Positions 30,872 through 34,885 of a DNA stretch of 34,885 bases are shown in pieces. Each line of letters opens with the position of its first letter. The first letter of the stretch is position 1. The translations under genes and the position numbers were made by a program. Under the pieces are notes generated by a model. It had not been told where the DNA came from. It searched no databases and saw only the letters and a list, made by a program, of their open reading frames with translations. Origin of the DNA: Nitrospirota bacterium (GTDB taxonomy: Bacteria > Nitrospirota > Thermodesulfovibrionia > Thermodesulfovibrionales > UBA1546); assembly GCA_004298625.1 (NCBI GenBank), contig SCSY01000159.1, positions 1-34,885 of the forward strand, read 5' to 3'.

Positions 30872-32052
30872 GCCCTTGCCTCTTTAATCTTTTTGATGAG
30901 CAAGGGGATTACTTCAAAGAGGTCCCCGACAATGCCGAATGTTGCAACATTGAATATCGGAGCATCGGGATTTTTGTTTATAGCGATGATTATGTCGGAG
31001 GACTGCATCCCCACAAGATGCTGGACTGCTCCGGAAATGCCGCATGCTATATAAATTTTTGGACATACGGTCTTTCCCGTCTGGCCTACCTGATGGATGT
31101 AGGGAATCCAGCCTTCGTCTACCGCCGCCCTTGACGCTGCGACCGTAGCGTCAAGCGTTTCTGCAAGTTCAAAAAGCATATTAAAACCTTTTGCATCTCC
31201 AAGACCCCTTCCTCCTGCTACAATGATATCAGCTTCCTGAAGGTTGACCTTGCATTCCGAGGCGTCTTTTACCGTTTCTATCACCCTTGTCCTGCATGCA
31301 AGCTTATCGGTTTTGACGGGAATAATCTTGCCTTTTCCGTCAGGGTTGTATTCGCCCTTTTTCATGACCCGCGGCCTCACAGTGGCTATCTGGGGCCGGT
31401 TGTTCGGGCAGAGTATTGAGGCCATTATATTGCCTCCGAACGCAGGACGAATCTGACTGAGTTTTTTTGTGTCCCTGTCAATTTCCAGCGCTGTGCAATC
31501 AGCTGTAAGACCTGTCCTTAGCCTTGCTGCAACCCTCGGAATAAACGAGCGGCCTATGGGAGTTGCTCCGGCAAGAACGATTTCCGGTTTATGCTCTCTT
31601 ATTAAATTAATAAGCAGTTTTGAATAGGGTTCATCATTAAATTTTTCGAATATTCTGTCGGGTGAATGATATACTTTATCCGCTCCCCATTTTATTAGTT
31701 CCTCTGCTTCATTTTCTGTTGCTCCGAATAAGACGGCGGATAGCTCTGTCTTAAGTTCATCGGCAAGCCTTCTGCCTGCGCCGAGCAATTCCAGCGCAAC
31801 AGCCGCAACCTTTCCTTCTCGCTGCTCTGCGAATATCCATACCCCTTTGCCCTCCTGAACCTTTTGGGGCTCTGCTTCTTCCTGAACTTCTTTTATCGCT
31901 CCTTCAGGACATGCGGTTATGCAGGCCATGCACATCTGGCAGTATTCATTTATAAATGCCTTGCCTTCTTTCAGCTCTATCGCAGTGAAAGGGCAGGAGC
32001 TTACGCAGGTCTCGCATCCTGTACATTTATCTCCGGCAACTATTACAGGCAT
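30868..32052 (-). CDS. etfA: Electron transfer flavoprotein alpha subunit with N-terminal ferredoxin
   Basis: 394 residues. Residues 1-55 are an added ferredoxin domain with two [4Fe-4S] sites: Cys10/13/16/20 and Cys38/41/44/48. The ETF alpha part follows, and the C-terminal FAD-binding domain shows VAGGRGLGDAKGFNMLFELA, GQTGKTVCPKIYIACGISGAVQH and INKNPDAPIFNVA. Ferredoxin-fused EtfA occurs in anaerobes, for example in caffeyl-CoA reductase and lactate dehydrogenase complexes, where electron bifurcation links NADH to ferredoxin. Partner dehydrogenases are not visible here. It overlaps etfB by ten bases. Confidence 0.95.
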   Translation of the reverse strand: MPVIVAGDKCTGCETCVSSCPFTAIELKEGKAFINEYCQMCMACITACPEGAIKEVQEEAEPQKVQEGKGVWIFAEQREGKVAAVALELLGAGRRLADELKTELSAVLFGATENEAEELIKWGADKVYHSPDRIFEKFNDEPYSKLLINLIREHKPEIVLAGATPIGRSFIPRVAARLRTGLTADCTALEIDRDTKKLSQIRPAFGGNIMASILCPNNRPQIATVRPRVMKKGEYNPDGKGKIIPVKTDKLACRTRVIETVKDASECKVNLQEADIIVAGGRGLGDAKGFNMLFELAETLDATVAASRAAVDEGWIPYIHQVGQTGKTVCPKIYIACGISGAVQHLVGMQSSDIIIAINKNPDAPIFNVATFGIVGDLFEVIPLLIKKIKEARA

Positions 32053-32825
32053 CTGAGCCTCTTTAGTTCTTCAACAAGCCGGCTTACCTGCTCTTCCATA
32101 TTCCCGTGAAGCATCTTCCTGTCGCCTCTTGCCTCAGGCGCAAATATGTTTTTCACCTGAGTCGGCGAACCTTTAAGTCCGGTGTCTTTTTCGTCTATCC
32201 CGATATCTTTGGCGCCGAATTTTTTAATCTCCGCCTTCTTAGCGGCTATCTTGCCTCTTAAAGACGGAAGCCTCGGCGTATTTAATTCCCTTACCACTGT
32301 CAAAAGCGCCGGGAGCGGAGCTTCAACTATATCATAGCCTTCATCCATAAGGCGCTGAACCCTGATAGAATCAGGTTTCACTTCCTCTATCTTTCTTATG
32401 TATGCAATATGAGGTATGTCCAGGAACTCTGCAATCTCAGGCCCGACCTGCGCGGTGTCGCCGTCTATGGCCTGCTTGCCGCAGATGATTATATCAGCCT
32501 TAATCTTTTCTATTGCCTTTGAAAGCGTATATGCGGTTGCCCATGTGTCGGAGCCTGCAAAGGCCCTATCGCTTAAAAGCACTGCGTCATCGGCCCCCAT
32601 TGATATTACTTCTCTCAAGGCTGTTTCTGCTTGCGGAGGCCCCATTGTAAGGGCTGTGACCTTGCCCCCGGTCATATCCTTTATCTGGAGCCCTGCCTCA
32701 ATCGCGTGCATGTCATAAGGGTTGATAATCGTGGGAACGCCGTCCCTGATGAGGGTATTGGTCTCAGGGTTGATTCTAACCTCAGCGCTGTCAGGAACCT
32801 GTTTTATGCAGACAACAATATTCAT
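32043..32825 (-). CDS. etfB: Electron transfer flavoprotein beta subunit
   Basis: 260 residues. Marks of the family: MNIVVCIKQVPDS at the N-terminus, TNTLIRDGVPTIINPYDMHAIE, TMGPPQAETALREVISMGADDAVLL, and the nucleotide-binding CGKQAIDGDTAQVGPEIA. EtfB pairs with the ferredoxin-fused EtfA. Whether its bound flavin can bifurcate electrons cannot be settled by eye. It leads the operon etfB-etfA-fabD and has a good promoter upstream but no strong ribosome binding site. Confidence 0.95.
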   Translation of the reverse strand: MNIVVCIKQVPDSAEVRINPETNTLIRDGVPTIINPYDMHAIEAGLQIKDMTGGKVTALTMGPPQAETALREVISMGADDAVLLSDRAFAGSDTWATAYTLSKAIEKIKADIIICGKQAIDGDTAQVGPEIAEFLDIPHIAYIRKIEEVKPDSIRVQRLMDEGYDIVEAPLPALLTVVRELNTPRLPSLRGKIAAKKAEIKKFGAKDIGIDEKDTGLKGSPTQVKNIFAPEARGDRKMLHGNMEEQVSRLVEELKRLRCL

Positions 32826-32875
32826 TTTTTTGTTTTAAGCCCCGTGATTTAAGATAATGAGCGATACAACTAATA

Positions 32876-32905
32876 ATTATACGATTTTAATATTAAAACT
32901 GTAAA
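32876..32905 (-). promoter_or_regulatory. Promoter of the etfB-etfA-fabD operon
   Basis: On the minus strand: TTTACA (plus-strand 32900-32905), 18-base spacer, perfect TATAAT (32876-32881), about 50 bases ahead of the etfB start. It lies in the 96-base gap after the GspE-like gene. Confidence 0.65.
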
Positions 32906-32921
32906 GCAGCGTGCATTATTT

Positions 32922-34885
32922 TCAGCTTATGCAGACGCTTCTGACTTCTTTGTGGTCTGTCTGCCCTTTGAATATCTTTGCGATGCCGTCCTGATAGACA
33001 GTCCTCATGCCCTCTTTCATCGCCTGTTCTTTGATTTCCTCGGCCAGCGCCTTTTTCGCAATGAGCGGTTTTATTATCTTTGAGCCTATCAGGAGTTCGT
33101 GTATCCCTGTCCTGCCTTTATACCCTGTCTGATTGCACGCATCGCAGCCTTTTGCCCTGTAAAGCATAAGCTTGTCTGTGTATCCTATGCCGAGCTCTGG
33201 GAAATAACCTGCGCCGTATGCCTTTACAATGCTGTCGAATTCCTCTTTTGCCGGATGATACGGTTCTTTACAGTTTTTGCATAAGGTGCGCACCAGACGT
33301 TGAGCCAATATGCCGAGCAGCGCATCGGCAAAATTGAACGGATCAATTCCCATATCAATAAGGCGCACGACAGTCTCGGCAGCGCTGTTGGTATGCAGCG
33401 TGCTGAGGACCAGATGACCTGTCAGAGACGCCTCGATGCCTATTGCGGCAGTTTCATTGTCTCTCATCTCGCCGACCATTATTACATCGGGGTCCGCCCT
33501 CAGGAACGCCCGCATCGCCCTTGCAAAATCCAGTTCTATTTTCGGTTTTACCTCAAGCTGGCGCAGCCCGTCCTGGGTTATCTCGACAGGGTCCTCCGCC
33601 GTCCATATTTTTACATCAGGTGTGTTTATGTATGAGAGCGCTGAATGAAGCGTGGTTGTTTTGCCGGAACCGGTGGGGCCGACAACGAGGATTATCCCGT
33701 AAGGTTTTTCGATAATATCTTTGAAGTTGGTGTAGTTCGATGCGGAGAGATTAAGCGCTTCGAGAGGCATTTTTTCAGTTGAACCGAGGATTCTCAGCAC
33801 TGCGTCTTCCCCGCCTACCGTAGGCAGCGTCGCTACGCGGAGTTCAACAGGTTTGTCTTTATAAAAGAATTTAATCTTGCCGTCCTGGGGCAGCCTTTTT
33901 TCGGCTATGTCGAGGTTTGCCATTATCTTTATTCTTGAGATCATAGCCTTGCTGTGTGTTATCGGCACTTCGAGGTGCTTGAAGCATACGCCGTCAACCC
34001 TGAAACGTATGGTCGTTGCCTTCTTGCCTTTACTCGGCTCGACATGAATATCCGATGCGCCCTTTTCGTATCCATCTATAATTATCTGATTGACAAGCCG
34101 CACAATTGTGCTTTCATTTTCATCAATTGTCTCTCCAGCCTCTACTTCGGTTTCACTCGCATCTTTCACATTCATCTCGGCAAGGATGTCCGAGAGCGAT
34201 CCCGGAGCTATGTCTCTGGAATCCATTTCGAGGGTTTGGAGAAATTTAAGGATGTCGTCTTTTAAGGCTACCTGGTATTCGATTTCCTTTGCCCTGATGA
34301 GGCTCTTAACTTCTATGACCTTCGGGTCCTTGGGATTGTCAATTAGTATTACCGCCTTATTTGCAGTAACCGACAGCGGAACCCATAATGCCTTTTTCAG
34401 GTATGACAAATTTGTACCCTTAAGCAATTCTCTCGGAATAAATAAGTTGGTGCTGTATTCAACGAACTTGCATCCGTAAAATTGGCTTAATGAGGCGCCG
34501 ATATCCTTTTTCTTTACCTTGTAGTTTTCCATAAGGATTGTCTCGACATCTTTTTTCTGCTCCCGCGCAGCTGCCATGGCCGCCTTCAATTCATTGTCCG
34601 TAATTATGTTATGACTTATCAGATAGTCGAAACGGGTTGTGTGAATCATCTTGAACTGGTTTCTGAAGGCAATGCCCAATACCCGCGCAATTTCAACAAT
34701 GACCTTCTCGTCTACTTTGCCGAACGCAGCCGCATTTTTCTTATTGATAAGTTGTATAACTCCGAGGAGCTTGTTTTCAAAGGGTATGGGCGCAGCCAGC
34801 ACCTGTTTTGTCCTGAACCCTGATTTTTCATCCCAGCTTTTATCGAAATTCAGCCGGGCGTCTATTTTCGCCAGTTCTGCATCGT
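32922..34885 (-). CDS. GspE/PilB-type assembly ATPase with N-terminal GAF domain (5' partial)
   Basis: A type II secretion/type IV pilus ATPase that powers pilus or pseudopilus assembly at the inner membrane. The frame is open to the right edge: upstream of a GTG at 34802 it continues as the body of a GAF domain (SWDEKSGFRTKQVLAAPI ... LLGVIQLINKK), so the start lies outside. After GAF comes a T2SSE-N/MshEN-like domain (DVETILMENYKVKKKDIGASL). The catalytic core has Walker A GPTGSGKTTTLHS, the Asp box, Walker B DPDVIMVGEMRD and His box STLHTNSA. Two zinc-binding CxxC pairs are near 33270-33281 and 33134-33145. No neighbouring pilus genes are visible, so the class cannot be fixed. Confidence 0.92.
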   Translation of the reverse strand, partial: DAELAKIDARLNFDKSWDEKSGFRTKQVLAAPIPFENKLLGVIQLINKKNAAAFGKVDEKVIVEIARVLGIAFRNQFKMIHTTRFDYLISHNIITDNELKAAMAAAREQKKDVETILMENYKVKKKDIGASLSQFYGCKFVEYSTNLFIPRELLKGTNLSYLKKALWVPLSVTANKAVILIDNPKDPKVIEVKSLIRAKEIEYQVALKDDILKFLQTLEMDSRDIAPGSLSDILAEMNVKDASETEVEAGETIDENESTIVRLVNQIIIDGYEKGASDIHVEPSKGKKATTIRFRVDGVCFKHLEVPITHSKAMISRIKIMANLDIAEKRLPQDGKIKFFYKDKPVELRVATLPTVGGEDAVLRILGSTEKMPLEALNLSASNYTNFKDIIEKPYGIILVVGPTGSGKTTTLHSALSYINTPDVKIWTAEDPVEITQDGLRQLEVKPKIELDFARAMRAFLRADPDVIMVGEMRDNETAAIGIEASLTGHLVLSTLHTNSAAETVVRLIDMGIDPFNFADALLGILAQRLVRTLCKNCKEPYHPAKEEFDSIVKAYGAGYFPELGIGYTDKLMLYRAKGCDACNQTGYKGRTGIHELLIGSKIIKPLIAKKALAEEIKEQAMKEGMRTVYQDGIAKIFKGQTDHKEVRSVCIS

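Noticed and set aside
34802..34802. GTG at 34802 (minus) as the start of the GspE-like protein
   Set aside because: The frame continues upstream to the window edge with sequence typical of a GAF domain, so the gene is cut by the window.

Overview
The window looks like chromosomal DNA of a Gram-negative, anaerobic or microaerophilic bacterium with active sulfur chemistry. Evidence for this is a heptosyltransferase-type glycosyltransferase (GT9), a CsgG-like protein, TusA, DsrE and DsrC-type sulfur-relay proteins, a YeeE/YedE sulfur transporter, rubrerythrin-like proteins and a ferredoxin-fused electron transfer flavoprotein. The mix is compatible with Nitrospirota (Thermodesulfovibrio-like) or a related sulfur-metabolising lineage. 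That placement is inference; there is no rRNA, tRNA or phylogenetic marker here. I see no phage, IS element, integrase or CRISPR array.

Layout. (1) 1-6340 (+): a signalling operon of a membrane PAS/GAF histidine kinase (cut by the left edge), a stand-alone receiver, a second histidine kinase and a receiver-HD-GYP protein. (2) 6515-12777 (+): a stress/redox run. It holds a Tat-type superoxide dismutase with a second internal start, a ferritin-like protein, a CBS-pair protein, a secreted cupin, two small unknown proteins, a secreted cytochrome P460, another unknown, a DsrC-family protein lacking both redox cysteines, and a thioredoxin/glycosidase-like (YyaL/SSP411) protein. (3) 12894-14899 (+): nitroreductase, two rubrerythrin-like proteins and a small unknown. 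(4) 14960-18905 (+): a GT9 glycosyltransferase; a DsrE-like protein, a 56-residue protein resembling the end of DsrH/TusB and a periplasmic rhodanese; then a GT39-type membrane glycosyltransferase. (5) 19197-21766 (+): YeeE/YedE transporter, TusA, a Gly-Tyr repeat protein and UspA. (6) 21895-25459 (+): FAD amine-oxidase-like protein, B12-radical SAM protein and a ribosome-hibernation/cold-shock fusion. (7) 25540-27095 (-): cold-shock protein and a radical SAM/SPASM protein. (8) 27176-29958 (+): TPR protein and a duplicated CsgG-like protein, whose 3' end overlaps (9) the minus-strand operon etfB-etfA-fabD (29927-32825). A GspE/PilB ATPase with an N-terminal GAF domain follows (32922 to the right edge, 5' end missing).

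The genes in regions 2 to 5 together suggest a cell coping with oxygen and nitrogen radicals while importing and trafficking reduced sulfur: thiosulfate or a related compound in through YeeE, persulfide onto TusA and DsrE-like carriers, with rhodanese in the periplasm.

The most unusual feature is repeat structure rather than a gene. Seven loci carry arrays with a strict 7-bp period but different unit sequences, often as two opposing arms that can form a hairpin. Four of these lie in reading frames, including the same loop of two paralogous histidine kinases. A second repeat class, short C-run/G-run palindromes, sits in frame inside three unrelated genes. Other points of interest are the two-start superoxide dismutase, the cysteine-less DsrC protein, the mini-DsrH protein missed by ordinary length cut-offs, and the HPF/cold-shock fusion.
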